32,515 nucleotides of DNA from a virus. The notes beneath the pieces are model-generated. The model ran no database searches, was not told where the DNA came from, and saw only the letters and a list, made by a program, of their open reading frames with translations. Position numbers and translations under genes: made by a program. Each line of letters opens with the position of its first letter. Positions within the stretch are counted from its first letter, which is position 1. Location: positions 1-32,515 of the IMG/VR virus record IMGVR_UViG_3300028859_000044; one strand, given 5' to 3'. Positions 1-8,741 of the stretch are shown here, one piece after another.

Positions 1-1647
1 ACTTCCAATTGAATTACTTTGAAAATTACTTCCAATTGAATTATTTTGAAAATTACTTCCAATTGTGTTCATTGTAAAATTACTTCCAATTGAATTATTA
101 CTAATAAAATTACTTCCAATTGAATTATCATAAAAATAACTTCCAATTGAATTATCATAAAAATAACTTTCAATAGTGTTACTTTGAAAATAATTACCAA
201 TAGTGTTACTTTGAAAATAATTACCAATAGTGTTACTTTGAAACCTACTTCCAATTGTGTTATAACCACCGTTATAACCAAAATAACTTCCAATTGTGTT
301 AGTACCAAAATAACTTCCAATTGTATTAGTACCAAAATAACTTCCAATTAAATTATTGTTAGAATTACTTCCAATTGAATTATAATTAAAATAACTTCCT
401 ATTGTATTATAATTAAAATAACTTCCAATTGAATTATAATAAAAATTAATTCCAATTGAATTACTTTGAAAATTACTTCCAATTGAATTACTTTGAAAAT
501 TACTTCCAATTGAATTATAATAAAAATTACTTCCAATTGAATTATAATAAAAATTACTTCCAATTGAATTACTTTGAAAATTACTTCCAATTGAATTACT
601 TTGAAAATTACTTCCAATATTATTTTTGCTAAAATAACTTCCGAAAATAACATTATTAGAATCATTCATTAAATCAGTTTCAGATAAATCTGGAATTTCA
701 ATTATATTTGAATATGATGTATCATAATAAGACCAATCACTCCACATATTATAGTCTACATATTCACTTGTACATGGAATATTTATATATCCAATGTTCC
801 AATTATTTTCACTATTACTTACATAACTCAAATTATTCCATTCAAATATTTTCCACACATTTTCATTATCAGTAGATGGATTAACATTAATTACATTATT
901 AGATAAACAAACATATATAATTGTATTATCTGTTGTAACTACATTATTTTTATTATAAGTTGTACCTGAATCCCACATATTAGTTACATCAATCTGCCAT
1001 CTACGAAACTTAACGTTTCTAAAATCAAATGGTATATCATTATTTTGTAATGTATCAATTCTTCTATAAATATAGCCTTTTGTACATCCAGGAACGTTAT
1101 CTTGATTGTTATTCCAATCGTAATAAATAACATCTTGATTCCATAATGAAGAATATGATTCTGGCTTTAAAGTATTAGTTGAACTTGCAGTTACTAATAA
1201 AGGTTCTATAGGACCAGTATATAAATAATCATAAACATCTGTTCCATAATCCCATACGTTAGGTGTAGTGTTTGTAGCGAAAAATGGAACTCCGTCTGCT
1301 ACATAACCTACATTACTAAAGTCATCTCCTGATGTCAATGTAGGTATTGTATATTGAATGCCTATTTGTAACGTACCGTCACTATACGAATTTTGGCTTG
1401 CGTTTGGTATAACATGAACCGTTTGGTAATCTGTAATTAGATATAATTCTCCATTTGTTAATCCACTATTATTGATTAATGTTGTTAAACCACTATATGT
1501 TACATTAGTAACTCCACCCCCACCAGTTGTGCCTGAAAATTCGTATACTTCATTGAAATTATTATTTATTTTAATAAATGAATTTCTTAAATTGTCGCCA
1601 GTTCCATCATTTGGAGATGATCCAATATTAATTAGTTGTTTGCTCAT
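1..1647 (-). CDS. Long phage fibre/adhesin-like protein with 9-residue repeats (3' end outside window)
   Basis: Open for 549 codons from the ATG at 1647 to the window edge, where it is cut. It starts MSKQLINIGSSPNDGTGDNLR, an N-terminal style common in phage tail-fibre or baseplate-attached proteins. Residues 1 to about 345 are a non-repetitive Trp/Tyr/Asn-rich head. The rest is a run of 9-residue repeats (NSIGSNFQS, NTIGSYFNY and variants), probably a beta-solenoid or trimeric shaft. The N-terminal DNA is almost identical to that of the gene at 3305-4960, so the two are recent paralogues that differ mainly after residue ~285 and in repeat number. An A/T-rich promoter-like box (TATATATAA) lies just upstream. 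Structural role inferred; receptor unknown. Confidence 0.75.
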   Translation of the reverse strand, partial: MSKQLINIGSSPNDGTGDNLRNSFIKINNNFNEVYEFSGTTGGGGVTNVTYSGLTTLINNSGLTNGELYLITDYQTVHVIPNASQNSYSDGTLQIGIQYTIPTLTSGDDFSNVGYVADGVPFFATNTTPNVWDYGTDVYDYLYTGPIEPLLVTASSTNTLKPESYSSLWNQDVIYYDWNNNQDNVPGCTKGYIYRRIDTLQNNDIPFDFRNVKFRRWQIDVTNMWDSGTTYNKNNVVTTDNTIIYVCLSNNVINVNPSTDNENVWKIFEWNNLSYVSNSENNWNIGYINIPCTSEYVDYNMWSDWSYYDTSYSNIIEIPDLSETDLMNDSNNVIFGSYFSKNNIGSNFQSNSIGSNFQSNSIGSNFYYNSIGSNFYYNSIGSNFQSNSIGSNFQSNSIGINFYYNSIGSYFNYNTIGSYFNYNSIGSNSNNNLIGSYFGTNTIGSYFGTNTIGSYFGYNGGYNTIGSRFQSNTIGNYFQSNTIGNYFQSNTIESYFYDNSIGSYFYDNSIGSNFISNNSIGSNFTMNTIGSNFQNNSIGSNFQSNSIGS

Positions 1648-1690
1648 TTTTTATTTATTATTTTTTATTATATATAAAAAAATAATAAAT

Positions 1691-1724
1691 AAAAAAAGTA
1701 GATTTTAAAAAATCTACTTTTTTT
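1691..1724. terminator. Intrinsic terminator, bidirectional
   Basis: A perfect 15-bp stem (AAAAAAAGTAGATTT pairing with its complement) and a 4-nt loop, with T-runs on both strands. It lies upstream of the fibre gene starting at 1647 and insulates it from the leftward gene at 1741-2064, whose transcript it would end. Confidence 0.8.
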
Positions 1725-1740
1725 ATAATATTGAAAATAT

Positions 1741-2064
1741 TTATTTTCTTTTAAATCTACTCTTTATTCTATAAATTATATTTGGTTTATTCCTATATTC
1801 TGGTTTATATTTATTCATATCTATAATGTTATTAAAATCTAAAAAAATATCATCTTTCATTACCTCAATATTAAATTTGTAAATTTTAATTTGAATTAAT
1901 ACACAAGATAATTGAATGATTATAAATATCCATGCGATTAATCTTAATGTATTATTATTTGTAATCGCTGCAATAATATTAAATATAATTGATATTATAC
2001 AACAAAAATAATTAATTAAAACATAAGTAGGCTGTTTTTTTATAAAAACTAAAATTTTCTTCAT
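1741..2064 (-). CDS. Small two-helix membrane protein of unknown function
   Basis: A 107-residue protein starting MKKILVFIKKQPTYVLI. Two hydrophobic segments (about residues 17-37 and 41-60: INYFCCIISIIFNIIAAI and LIAWIFIIIQLSCVLIQI) predict a membrane hairpin. A polar, Lys/Asp-rich C-terminal half ends SRFKRK. It is flanked by strong hairpin terminators on both sides (1691-1724 and 2117-2142), so it is probably a single-gene transcript. No family recognised; the start resembles, but does not match, the MKxIKxFE tag. Superinfection-exclusion or holin-type roles are possible for such phage proteins but nothing here shows one. Confidence 0.6.
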   Translation of the reverse strand: MKKILVFIKKQPTYVLINYFCCIISIIFNIIAAITNNNTLRLIAWIFIIIQLSCVLIQIKIYKFNIEVMKDDIFLDFNNIIDMNKYKPEYRNKPNIIYRIKSRFKRK

Positions 2065-2116
2065 AATCTTATTTATTTTTACAAATATACTAATTAAATT
2101 TCATATAAAAAAATAA

Positions 2117-2142
2117 AAGATAGATAATTTATTATCTATCTT
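2117..2142. terminator. Hairpin terminator
   Basis: AAGATAGATAA, loop TTTA, then the exact complement TTATCTATCTT. It stands between the decayed SH3-like gene (2238-2619) and the membrane-protein gene (1741-2064), both leftward. Confidence 0.7.
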
Positions 2143-2237
2143 AATTTTGTTGATTCTTTATGATCAACTATGCTTTCTTGGCTTAAAAAAAGTTTATATT
2201 GGCAAATTAATAATATTAATTTATATAACTATTTTAA

Positions 2238-2619
2238 TTATAAGTTGAATTTATTTGAATTTATTAAATATTCTAAATCTTCTTTTTTTTTCAGAATAAT
2301 CAAATATTGATTTATAATAAAATTGTTTTATGTAAAAGAAACCATTGGAAAGTGTATACTTTTTAATTGTACTTTATTGTTTTTGTATATAATTACCATC
2401 TTTAGTCTTTTTGAAAAATGTTTCAATTTCATATGGAATATTATCATATCTAATATATATATTGTTTTTGTACCATAATCAATATTAATATTAATATTAA
2501 TATTAATATTATCTATAATTCCTATAGTATTTTCTATAAAATATTTTAATTTTGTTAATAAATCATGACTACCACCATAATCATAATTATAACTACCTAC
2601 TACATAATCGCCTACTTTA
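2238..2619 (-). pseudogene. Decayed SH3-like KVGDYV-family cassette gene
   Basis: Read leftward, the DNA encodes KVGDYVVGSYNYDYGG, later NTIGIIDN, a run of (NI) from a TAATAT microsatellite, then YIRYDNIPYEIETFF. It hits a stop at 2374-2376. Downstream, a second frame gives DYSEKKEDLEYLINSNKFNL and a stop at 2238, with a run of nine A residues marking a likely frameshift. These are the core, the NxIGxI block, the YDNIP block and the KFNL tail of the family intact at 23610, 26978 and 27292. The N-terminal tag and ATG are missing, replaced by the 3' end of the gene at 2622. It shows that such cassettes also reached the structural-gene region and decayed there. Confidence 0.7.
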
Positions 2620-2621
2620 TA

Positions 2622-3209
2622 TTAAAATATTATTTTATTTATTTTATTATTTATTTTATAATTAATAAATCCAGTAACAATAATAGTAGATATAATATTT
2701 GATAACGTAGATGTTGTTGTTGTCAATCCAGATAATTCAGTTGTTGATGTTGTTGTCAATCCAGATAATTCAGTTGTTGATGTTGTTGTCAATCCAGATA
2801 ATTCAGTTGTTGATGTTGTTGTTGTCAATCCAGATAATTCAGTTGTTGATGTTGTTGTCAATCCAGATAATTCAGTTGTTGATGTTGTTGTTGTCAATCC
2901 AGATAATTCAGTTGTTGATGTTGTTGTTGTCAATCCAGTTATATAATCAATAGAAACCGCAGCAGCTATAAATTGATATGTATCTCCTGTATTTGTTAAT
3001 ATAGGTTTTTTATCGTTGTATGTTTTTACTGCTATTGCGATATCTGCAGGATTAACTGTATTACCAGATGCAATTAATGATAAAATATTATTTTTTGCTA
3101 ATGTATCTCCACTATTTGTGCTGGATAATATTTTTTTCTGATCTTCTGTTGGAAATACTCTATCTTTTGGTATCCAAACTCCTTCGCTTAATGATATTAA
3201 ATTTGTCAT
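2622..3209 (-). CDS. Low-complexity structural-type protein with TTTSTTELSGL repeats
   Basis: A 195-residue protein. Its N-terminal ~90 residues (MTNLISLSEGVWIPKDRVFP...) are non-repetitive. The opening resembles the MTNIQLASEDWV start of the fibre proteins at 5087 and 7336, which suggests a shared attachment peptide. From about residue 91 come seven Thr/Ser-rich units (GLTTTTSTTELS, 11 or 12 residues each), then a short hydrophobic and basic tail. The 33/36-bp DNA repeat is nearly identical between copies, so copy number is likely to vary by slippage or recombination. Possibly a flexible or glycosylated virion decoration; no domain recognised. Confidence 0.6.
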   Translation of the reverse strand: MTNLISLSEGVWIPKDRVFPTEDQKKILSSTNSGDTLAKNNILSLIASGNTVNPADIAIAVKTYNDKKPILTNTGDTYQFIAAAVSIDYITGLTTTTSTTELSGLTTTTSTTELSGLTTTSTTELSGLTTTTSTTELSGLTTTSTTELSGLTTTSTTELSGLTTTTSTLSNIISTIIVTGFINYKINNKINKIIF

Positions 3210-3270
3210 ATGATTATTTTTATTTCTATATATAAAATTATAATTATAAATAAAATATAAATAAAAAATT

Positions 3271-3294
3271 CTTAGTTAAAAATATTTAACTGAG
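3271..3294. terminator. Hairpin terminator downstream of the 3305-4960 fibre gene
   Basis: CTTAGTTAAA, loop AATA, TTTAACTGAG (one G-T pair), followed by a T-run on the + strand and preceded by A-rich sequence, so it can act in both directions. Confidence 0.7.
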
Positions 3295-3304
3295 TCTTTT
3301 TATT

Positions 3305-4960
3305 TTATGCATTTGCATCAACTATTGTCATTTTATCATATATGAGCCTTTTAGATGCATCTGAGGCAATAAATAATTCCTTGCTATAATTATTATATAC
3401 ATAATTTGCGGAAGTAAAATCTATACCAGAAAAACCATCACAAATAGTGTTCATTGTAAAATTACTTGCAATTGTGTTCATTGTAAAATTACTTCCAATT
3501 AAATTACTTTGAAAACTACTTCCAATAGAATTATAATAAAAATTACTTCCAATTGAGTTAATAGAAAAATTACTTCCAATTGAGTTAATATTAAAATTAC
3601 TTCCAATGGTGTTAGGACCAAAATTACTTCCAATTGAATTATCATTAAAACTACTTCCAATTGAATTATTTTGAAAATTACTTCCAATTGAATTACTTTG
3701 AAAATTACTTCCAATTGAATTATTATTAAAACTACTTCCAATTGAATTACTTAGAAAACTACTTCCAATTGAATTATTATTAAAATTACTTCCAATTGAG
3801 TTACTATTAAAATAACTTCCAATTAAATTATAATAAATATTACTTCCAATTGAATTATTTTGAAAATTACTTCCAATTGAATTAATTTGAAAATAACTTC
3901 CAATTGAATTATTATTAAAATTACTTCCAATTGAGTTACTATTAAAATAACTTCCGAAAATAACATTATTAAAACCAGTCATTAAATCAGTATCAGATAA
4001 ATCTAGAATTTCGATTATATTTGAATATGATGTATCATAATAAGACCAATCACTCCACATATTATAATCAGTATATCCAGTTGAGCATAATATTTGAGTA
4101 TTTCCAATATTCCAAGATTCCGATGATGTACTAACATAACTCAAATTATTCCATTCAAATAATTTCCACACATTTTCATTATCAGTAGATGGATTAACAT
4201 TAATTACATTATTAGATAAACAAACATATATAACTGTATTATCTGTTGTAACTACATTATTTTGATTATATGTTGTTACAGAATCCCATATATTAGTTAC
4301 ATCAATCTGCCATCTACGAAACTTAACGTTTCTAAAATCAAATGGTATATCATTATTTTGTAATGTATCAATTCTTCTATAAATATAGCCTTTTGTACAT
4401 CCAGGAACGTTATCTTGATTGTTATTCCAATCGTAATAAATAACATCTTGATTCCATAATGAAGAATATGATTCTGGCTTTAAAGTATTAGTTGAACTTG
4501 CAGTTACTAATAAAGGTTCTATAGGACCAGTATATAAATAATCATAAACATCTGTTCCATAATCCCATACGTTAGGTGTAGTGTTTGTAGCGAAAAATGG
4601 AACTCCGTCTGCTACATAACCTACATTACTAAAGTCATCTCCTGATGTCAATGTAGGTATTGTATATTGAATGCCTATTTGTAACGTACCGTCACTATAC
4701 GAATTTTGGCTTGCGTTTGGTATAACATGAACCGTTTGGTAATCTGTAATTAGATATAATTCTCCATTTGTTAATCCACTATTATTGATTAATGTTGTTA
4801 AACCACTATATGTTACATTAGTAACTCCACCCCCACCAGTTGTGCCTGAAAATTCGTATACTTCATTGAAATTATTATTTATTTTAATAAATGAATTTCT
4901 TAAATTGTCGCCAGTTCCATCATTTGGAGATGTTCCAATATTAATTAGTTGTTTGCTCAT
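3305..4960 (-). CDS. Long phage fibre/adhesin-like protein with 9-residue NSIGSNF repeats
   Basis: A 551-residue complete paralogue of the gene at 1-1647. Residues 1 to ~285 are the nearly invariant Trp/Tyr/Asn-rich head (MSKQLINIGTSPNDGTG...). A divergent patch follows (about 290-310, SSESWNIGNTQILCS), then about 20 units of NSIGSNFNN, NSIGSYFQI and similar. A C-terminal cap ends ELFIASDASKRLIYDKMTIVDANA (written as two pieces: ELFIASDASKRL and IYDKMTIVDANA). The cap is the part missing from the cut copy at the window edge. Such regular 9-residue Ser/Asn/Gly/Ile/Phe repeats fit a beta-solenoid or trimeric shaft. The tandem pair could offer alternative receptor-binding tips, an inference from paralogy. 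Confidence 0.75.
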   Translation of the reverse strand: MSKQLINIGTSPNDGTGDNLRNSFIKINNNFNEVYEFSGTTGGGGVTNVTYSGLTTLINNSGLTNGELYLITDYQTVHVIPNASQNSYSDGTLQIGIQYTIPTLTSGDDFSNVGYVADGVPFFATNTTPNVWDYGTDVYDYLYTGPIEPLLVTASSTNTLKPESYSSLWNQDVIYYDWNNNQDNVPGCTKGYIYRRIDTLQNNDIPFDFRNVKFRRWQIDVTNIWDSVTTYNQNNVVTTDNTVIYVCLSNNVINVNPSTDNENVWKLFEWNNLSYVSTSSESWNIGNTQILCSTGYTDYNMWSDWSYYDTSYSNIIEILDLSDTDLMTGFNNVIFGSYFNSNSIGSNFNNNSIGSYFQINSIGSNFQNNSIGSNIYYNLIGSYFNSNSIGSNFNNNSIGSSFLSNSIGSSFNNNSIGSNFQSNSIGSNFQNNSIGSSFNDNSIGSNFGPNTIGSNFNINSIGSNFSINSIGSNFYYNSIGSSFQSNLIGSNFTMNTIASNFTMNTICDGFSGIDFTSANYVYNNYSKELFIASDASKRLIYDKMTIVDANA

Positions 4961-5086
4961 TTTTATTTATTATTTTTATTATTTTTATTATTATTTTTAT
5001 TATAAATAAAATTATAATTATAAATAAATTAATATAAAAAATATTTATATTAAAATTATTTTATGCTATTTTTAACCTGCTGGTAT

Positions 5087-6034
5087 TTAATATACTATTT
5101 TTAAAGAACCTGTTGTTGTATATAACTGTCCAACTGTTAATCCAGATGAAATTGCAGTAGCATTATCAGGATATTCAATCAAGGACTTAAAATCAACTGC
5201 GTTTACATAAATCATTTCTGATAAAATAGGTTGAATATGAGTAGGATCAGGTATAATGTAAGGTGAATTTACCTCCCTAGTTGATTTTAAAATATTCCCT
5301 GCTATTGAATTTGTCTCGTTAATATAGTTAATTAAATCAGAAATATCAGAACTTTGAGGTACTGAAAAAGTACTACCAGTCATAATAAAACCTCTTGAAT
5401 CTGGTATAACGTGAAAGTTATAAAGTAATCCATATATTTTTTCTGGTATTATAGTTGGCATACCGTCAAACGATTGAAATACATAACGACCCTGTCCATC
5501 ATCATCACCAAAAGTTAATATAGAATCTCCATTTGAATAAAATTTAGTGTATAAATTTTCTCTTAACCATATTTTATTATTAATTTTAGTTCCAGAATAA
5601 ATGTGTCCTTCATAATCAGAATACGCATCATTTATAATTGTTCCATCTGTTAATAATAATTCATCTATAGTAGCATCTCTTAACAATCTAATGGAATACC
5701 CTCCAAATTTTCCATGATTATTAGTTAAATACATTGAAGTATATGAAGCATATAATGAATACCTTGTTGCAGTAGTACTATCTTGTTCAGTAGAAGTCCA
5801 AAAAAAACCTCCTCCTCCAATTATATTTGTTGGACCAGTACCAAAACTTCCATCAGCATTACTATAACCATTACCAAATAATGATAAATTAAAATTATCA
5901 GTACCATAGACAGAAGGGTTACCACTATCATTCCATCTTGGATGTACAGTGGTAGCAGCTGTAAAACCAGTTGCATTTTCCCATGTTTTACCACTATTAA
6001 CCCAATCTTCACTTGCTAATTGTATATTTATCAT
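5087..6034 (-). CDS. FISUMP-domain (Fibrobacter major paralogous) fibre-like protein
   Basis: 315 residues from the ATG at 6034 (MINIQLASEDWVNSGKTW). An upstream in-frame ATG at 6073 is rejected because the start then matches the paralogue at 7336. It contains FFWTSTEQDSTTATRYSLYA and GGYSIRLLRD, typical of the FISUMP/Fib_succ_major family, then a second partial unit (NNKIWLRENLYTKFYSNGD, YGLLYNFHVIPD). The last ~60 residues (MIYVNAVDFKSLIEYPDNA, TAISSGLTVGQLYTTTGSLK) are nearly identical to the 7336 protein and match a phage structural C-terminal style. Probable virion surface protein; the ligand is unknown. Confidence 0.75.
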   Translation of the reverse strand: MINIQLASEDWVNSGKTWENATGFTAATTVHPRWNDSGNPSVYGTDNFNLSLFGNGYSNADGSFGTGPTNIIGGGGFFWTSTEQDSTTATRYSLYASYTSMYLTNNHGKFGGYSIRLLRDATIDELLLTDGTIINDAYSDYEGHIYSGTKINNKIWLRENLYTKFYSNGDSILTFGDDDGQGRYVFQSFDGMPTIIPEKIYGLLYNFHVIPDSRGFIMTGSTFSVPQSSDISDLINYINETNSIAGNILKSTREVNSPYIIPDPTHIQPILSEMIYVNAVDFKSLIEYPDNATAISSGLTVGQLYTTTGSLKIVY

Positions 6035-6159
6035 AATTAGTTTATTTTTTATATTATATATAAAAAATATCATTCATTTTTTATTAAAAAATAAACAATA
6101 TACTCATTATAAATAAAAATATTTTTAAATCAGATGAATATATTATTATATATAGTGAT

Positions 6160-6462
6160 ATGAATGGAATATATAAACCACCAAGAGTAGGAGTGAATCA
6201 ATATGGTAATAATGTATCTACTATTAAACAACCAATAGATTTTAAATATCTAATAAATCTAAATATTAATAGTATTATAAATTTTGATAATGGTACAGAT
6301 GAATTGAAAGATAACGGAGCAATAATACTACCAAGACACTATCATATATTTGTTGGAACTAAAGATGATGAACTAAAACTTAAACCATACGAATATGACC
6401 AATATAGAATTGTAGTAACTACCCATAAAGATATTATAATGAGTATAGATTCTTTAGGATAA
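6160..6462 (+). CDS. Small protein of unknown function
   Basis: A 100-residue protein (MNGIYKPPRVGVNQYGNN...), the only rightward gene among the leftward structural genes. The box ATTATTATATATAG lies about 10 nt before the start, like the other A/T boxes here. No membrane segment or recognised domain; the composition is that of a small mixed alpha/beta protein. A strong hairpin (6474-6526) ends it and separates it from the convergent gene at 6545. Confidence 0.6.
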   Translation: MNGIYKPPRVGVNQYGNNVSTIKQPIDFKYLINLNINSIINFDNGTDELKDNGAIILPRHYHIFVGTKDDELKLKPYEYDQYRIVVTTHKDIIMSIDSLG

Positions 6463-6473
6463 TCATAGTCATA

Positions 6474-6526
6474 AAAAATGGTATGAAATAATCACCTTTA
6501 TAGGGTTTATATTGCATACCATTTTT
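6474..6526. terminator. Bidirectional terminator between convergent genes
   Basis: AAAAATGGTATG at 6474-6485 pairs exactly with CATACCATTTTT at 6515-6526. The 29-nt insert carries a weak inner stem. Located between the ends of 6160-6462 (+) and 6545-6886 (-). Confidence 0.75.
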
Positions 6527-6544
6527 ATATAGATAATTATATTT

Positions 6545-6886
6545 TTATAAACTGAAACAGTCATCGAAATCATCTAACTCATCAATATCTATTTCGTCAC
6601 AACCATTATTCTTATCAATACTATTATTCTTATCAATACTATTATAATAAAAATCTTCAGCATTACTATCTGATATATCAAATAAATCACCATCAAATGA
6701 ATCACCACAAAAATCTAACTCTATTTTTTTAGTTAGTTGCATTGGTATCATAGTTGAAGTAGAATTAGTAACAGAACCTTGTTCTTGTATTTCTTCTAAC
6801 TTTCTTCTACGAATATATTGCTCCAAACTCTTAATATCAATAAAAGCTAAAATATCATCTATGTCAATATTTACATTTAATTTCAT
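6545..6886 (-). CDS. Acidic small protein of unknown function
   Basis: A 113-residue protein starting MKLNVNIDIDDILAFIDIK. Residues ~15-40 form a charged helix (SLEQYIRRRKLEEIQEQG). The C-terminal half is strongly acidic (DFCGDSFDGDLFDISDS, DEIDIDELDDFDDCF), with a direct duplication NSIDKN-NSIDKN near residue 85. Acidic tails of this sort occur in phage DNA-mimic or scaffold-type proteins, but there is no specific match. Leftward, downstream of the hairpins at 6920-6994. Confidence 0.6.
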   Translation of the reverse strand: MKLNVNIDIDDILAFIDIKSLEQYIRRRKLEEIQEQGSVTNSTSTMIPMQLTKKIELDFCGDSFDGDLFDISDSNAEDFYYNSIDKNNSIDKNNGCDEIDIDELDDFDDCFSL

Positions 6887-6919
6887 ATGTTTAATTTTTT
6901 ATTCTTTATTTTAATCCTA

Positions 6920-6948
6920 AAAAGCTATCACTTTACATGATAGCTTTT
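6920..6948. terminator. Hairpin terminator
   Basis: AAAAGCTATCA, loop CTTTACA, exact complement TGATAGCTTTT. It separates the leftward genes 7000-7215 and 6545-6886. Confidence 0.75.
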
Positions 6949-6963
6949 ATCCCTGGCGAGGAA

Positions 6964-6994
6964 GTTATATGATTATCCAAAGGTTTCATATAAC
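6964..6994. other. Second hairpin without T-run
   Basis: GTTATATGA, 13-nt loop, TCATATAAC, next to the G+C-rich patch CCCTGGCGAGGAAG. It lies directly behind the stop of 7000-7215 and beside the terminator at 6920. It may be part of a small structured 3' end; there is no U-tract, so it is not a terminator on its own. Confidence 0.4.
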
Positions 6995-6999
6995 CGTTA

Positions 7000-7215
7000 T
7001 TAATTTGAAACACAATTTTTTAAATTATTCTCTCTAATATCATCAATAGAATTTTGATAATCTTTTAATTTGCTATCAAATTTATTATACAACTCTATAA
7101 GATGTTCATCTTCAATGTTATCACGTTTTAAAGTATTAAACGCTTTTCCAATATCATCTCTGGCTTCAGTTAATAACAAAATTTCTTTCTCTAATAATTC
7201 AATTGTTTCTGTCAT
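7000..7215 (-). CDS. Small coiled-coil protein
   Basis: A 71-residue, highly charged, helical protein (MTETIELLEKEILLLTEARD...) with heptad-like Leu/Ile spacing over residues 4-65. The box TTACATTATATATAATAC precedes the start. No family recognised. Its 3' end runs into the paired hairpins at 6920-6994. Confidence 0.6.
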   Translation of the reverse strand: MTETIELLEKEILLLTEARDDIGKAFNTLKRDNIEDEHLIELYNKFDSKLKDYQNSIDDIRENNLKNCVSN

Positions 7216-7335
7216 GTGTATTATATATAATGTAAATAAAAAAGTTTTTAAATACTAGTTAATAATATTTAATTTTTGATATTTTATTAATTCTTCATAT
7301 ACTGTCAATATTCAAATCATATAATGCAAAATTTT

Positions 7336-8205
7336 TTAAGGTGCTATTGAATATACTATTTTTAAAGAACCTGTTGTTGTATATAACTGTCCAGCTGTTA
7401 ATCCAGCTGAAATTGCAGTCGCATTATCAGGATATTCAACCAAAGACTTAAAATCAACTGCGTTTACATAAATCATTTTTGATAAAATAGGCTCAATATG
7501 AGTAAGATCAGTTACTGTTACAATGTCATAAACATTACTTTCGTCGTTATTGTAAGCGCAAACTGCCCCTACCGTGCCGCTAAAATCTGAAAGGATAGGA
7601 TCACCATTTTGATAATGAGTTACTGCAAGGTTTTGTTGTAACCATACTTGTGTTCCAATTGTTACTGAGTGATAGGTATCTCCATCAATTATTATATCTC
7701 CTTCATTAGTTGAGTTATCTTTAATTAGGCGAATAGAATAACCTTCTTGCATTGAACCTCCTTGATTATTTGAGACATTTAAAACTTCTGCCCATGGCTG
7801 TCCTTCGTTTACTCTAAATATAGGAACTTCTGTATTATCTCCAATTAAAAATGAATTACTTGATGTTTGATAAAATCCCTGTGAATTAATACTAATGGAG
7901 AAATGAGTAGAGGGAACTACCATTCTTCCACCTGAAAATAAATCAAATTGATATATATTACTACCTGTATTATTTAATTTATCACCTGCCGTACCTAAAC
8001 TCCCAACTTCGACAAAATCAATTAAAGTTTGCCATTCAGTCTGACTTGGTACGTGCCACCCAACAGGTGCAATATCTCTTACATCAGTTGCAGCATACCA
8101 ATTATAAAGTCTACCGTATTTAATAGATTTTACTGTATTAACAACATTTTCCCATGTTTTACCACTATTAACCCAATCTTCACTTGCTAATTGTATATTT
8201 GTCAT
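7336..8205 (-). CDS. FISUMP-domain (Fibrobacter major paralogous) fibre-like protein
   Basis: A 289-residue protein. It starts MTNIQLASEDWVNSGKTWEN, the same attachment-like N-terminus as 5087. The first ~155 residues are a canonical FISUMP unit: YGRLYNWYAATD, APVGWHVPSQTEWQTLIDFV, GYSIRLIKD. A second unit begins DGDTYHSVTIGTQVWLQQNL. The C-terminal block MIYVNAVDFKSLVEYPDNA is shared with 5087. The box TTAATTAATATATAATAA precedes the start. Between its stop and 7215 are ~120 bases with no gene. Probable virion protein; the FISUMP fold is known from surface proteins of Bacteroidota and Fibrobacter. Confidence 0.8.
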   Translation of the reverse strand: MTNIQLASEDWVNSGKTWENVVNTVKSIKYGRLYNWYAATDVRDIAPVGWHVPSQTEWQTLIDFVEVGSLGTAGDKLNNTGSNIYQFDLFSGGRMVVPSTHFSISINSQGFYQTSSNSFLIGDNTEVPIFRVNEGQPWAEVLNVSNNQGGSMQEGYSIRLIKDNSTNEGDIIIDGDTYHSVTIGTQVWLQQNLAVTHYQNGDPILSDFSGTVGAVCAYNNDESNVYDIVTVTDLTHIEPILSKMIYVNAVDFKSLVEYPDNATAISAGLTAGQLYTTTGSLKIVYSIAP

Positions 8206-8304
8206 TTAAAATATTATTTTTTTATTATATATTAATTATTAAAAATATAAAAATGATAACTAATAATTTTGATATAAAAGTTTTATTATTTAAATTATTT
8301 TTTG

Positions 8305-8312
8305 TACCTTTG
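8305..8312 (+). promoter_or_regulatory. Bacteroidota-type -7 box TACCTTTG
   Basis: Matches the Bacteroidota -7 consensus TAnnTTTG and lies 18 nt before the ATG at 8331. The same box at the same distance precedes other first-in-operon genes of this family (21481, 24523, 30533, and 29913 on the minus strand). Confidence 0.65.
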
Positions 8313-8330
8313 TTGATTAAATAATATAAT

Positions 8331-8741
8331 ATGACTAACGAAGAATTAAGCGATTGGTTTTTAACTAAATTAAATTTATGCTATCAAATTATTAGTGATA
8401 AATTTCCTAATAGAATATTTTGGATTTATGATTATCAATATATTAGGAAAAATAAATTGTGTGAGTTAAATAATAAAAAAATAACCGCACCTACTAAAAT
8501 TAAAGGACATTGTTTATTCGAACAAGACACAAAAAATAAAGTTTTATTTTGTGATTATTATGAAATATGGTCATTTTATTCAAAAAATTATATTACTAAT
8601 AATTTCCTTTCTATTCGATCATATCTTGAGCATATATTGGACTCTAATATCGATTTACACGAATATAAAGTTGATATTATTACAGGAATAGATATTTTAA
8701 AAATATGTTCTGAAATTGAACTTAAAATGTACTATGAATAA
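8331..8741 (+). CDS. CLFEQD-family protein, paralogue 1 (no array)
   Basis: 136 residues. Family blocks: NEELSDWFLTKLNLCY (1-18), RIFWIYDYQYIRKNKLCELN (~30-50), GHCLFEQDTKNKVLFCDYYE (~62-82), IWSFYSKNYITNN. The family is not recognised; it has conserved Cys in NSCY, KLC, GxCLFEQD and WCDY positions and many aromatics, with no membrane segment. This first copy is divergent, its tail (ILDSNIDLHEYKV) lacks the [12 protein letters not shown] repeat, and it heads a same-strand run of six intact paralogues and one broken one. Host-type promoter upstream suggests early expression. Confidence 0.7.
   Translation: MTNEELSDWFLTKLNLCYQIISDKFPNRIFWIYDYQYIRKNKLCELNNKKITAPTKIKGHCLFEQDTKNKVLFCDYYEIWSFYSKNYITNNFLSIRSYLEHILDSNIDLHEYKVDIITGIDILKICSEIELKMYYE

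Noticed and set aside
2711-2953. Plus-strand frame of LLLSIQIIQ repeats, and similar frames inside the fibre genes
   Set aside because: Antisense or off-frame readings of low-complexity repeats in the real leftward genes.
6950-6996. A tRNA or known ncRNA in the G+C-rich patch with a hairpin
   Set aside because: No cloverleaf, no T-loop motif and no acceptor pairing could be found.
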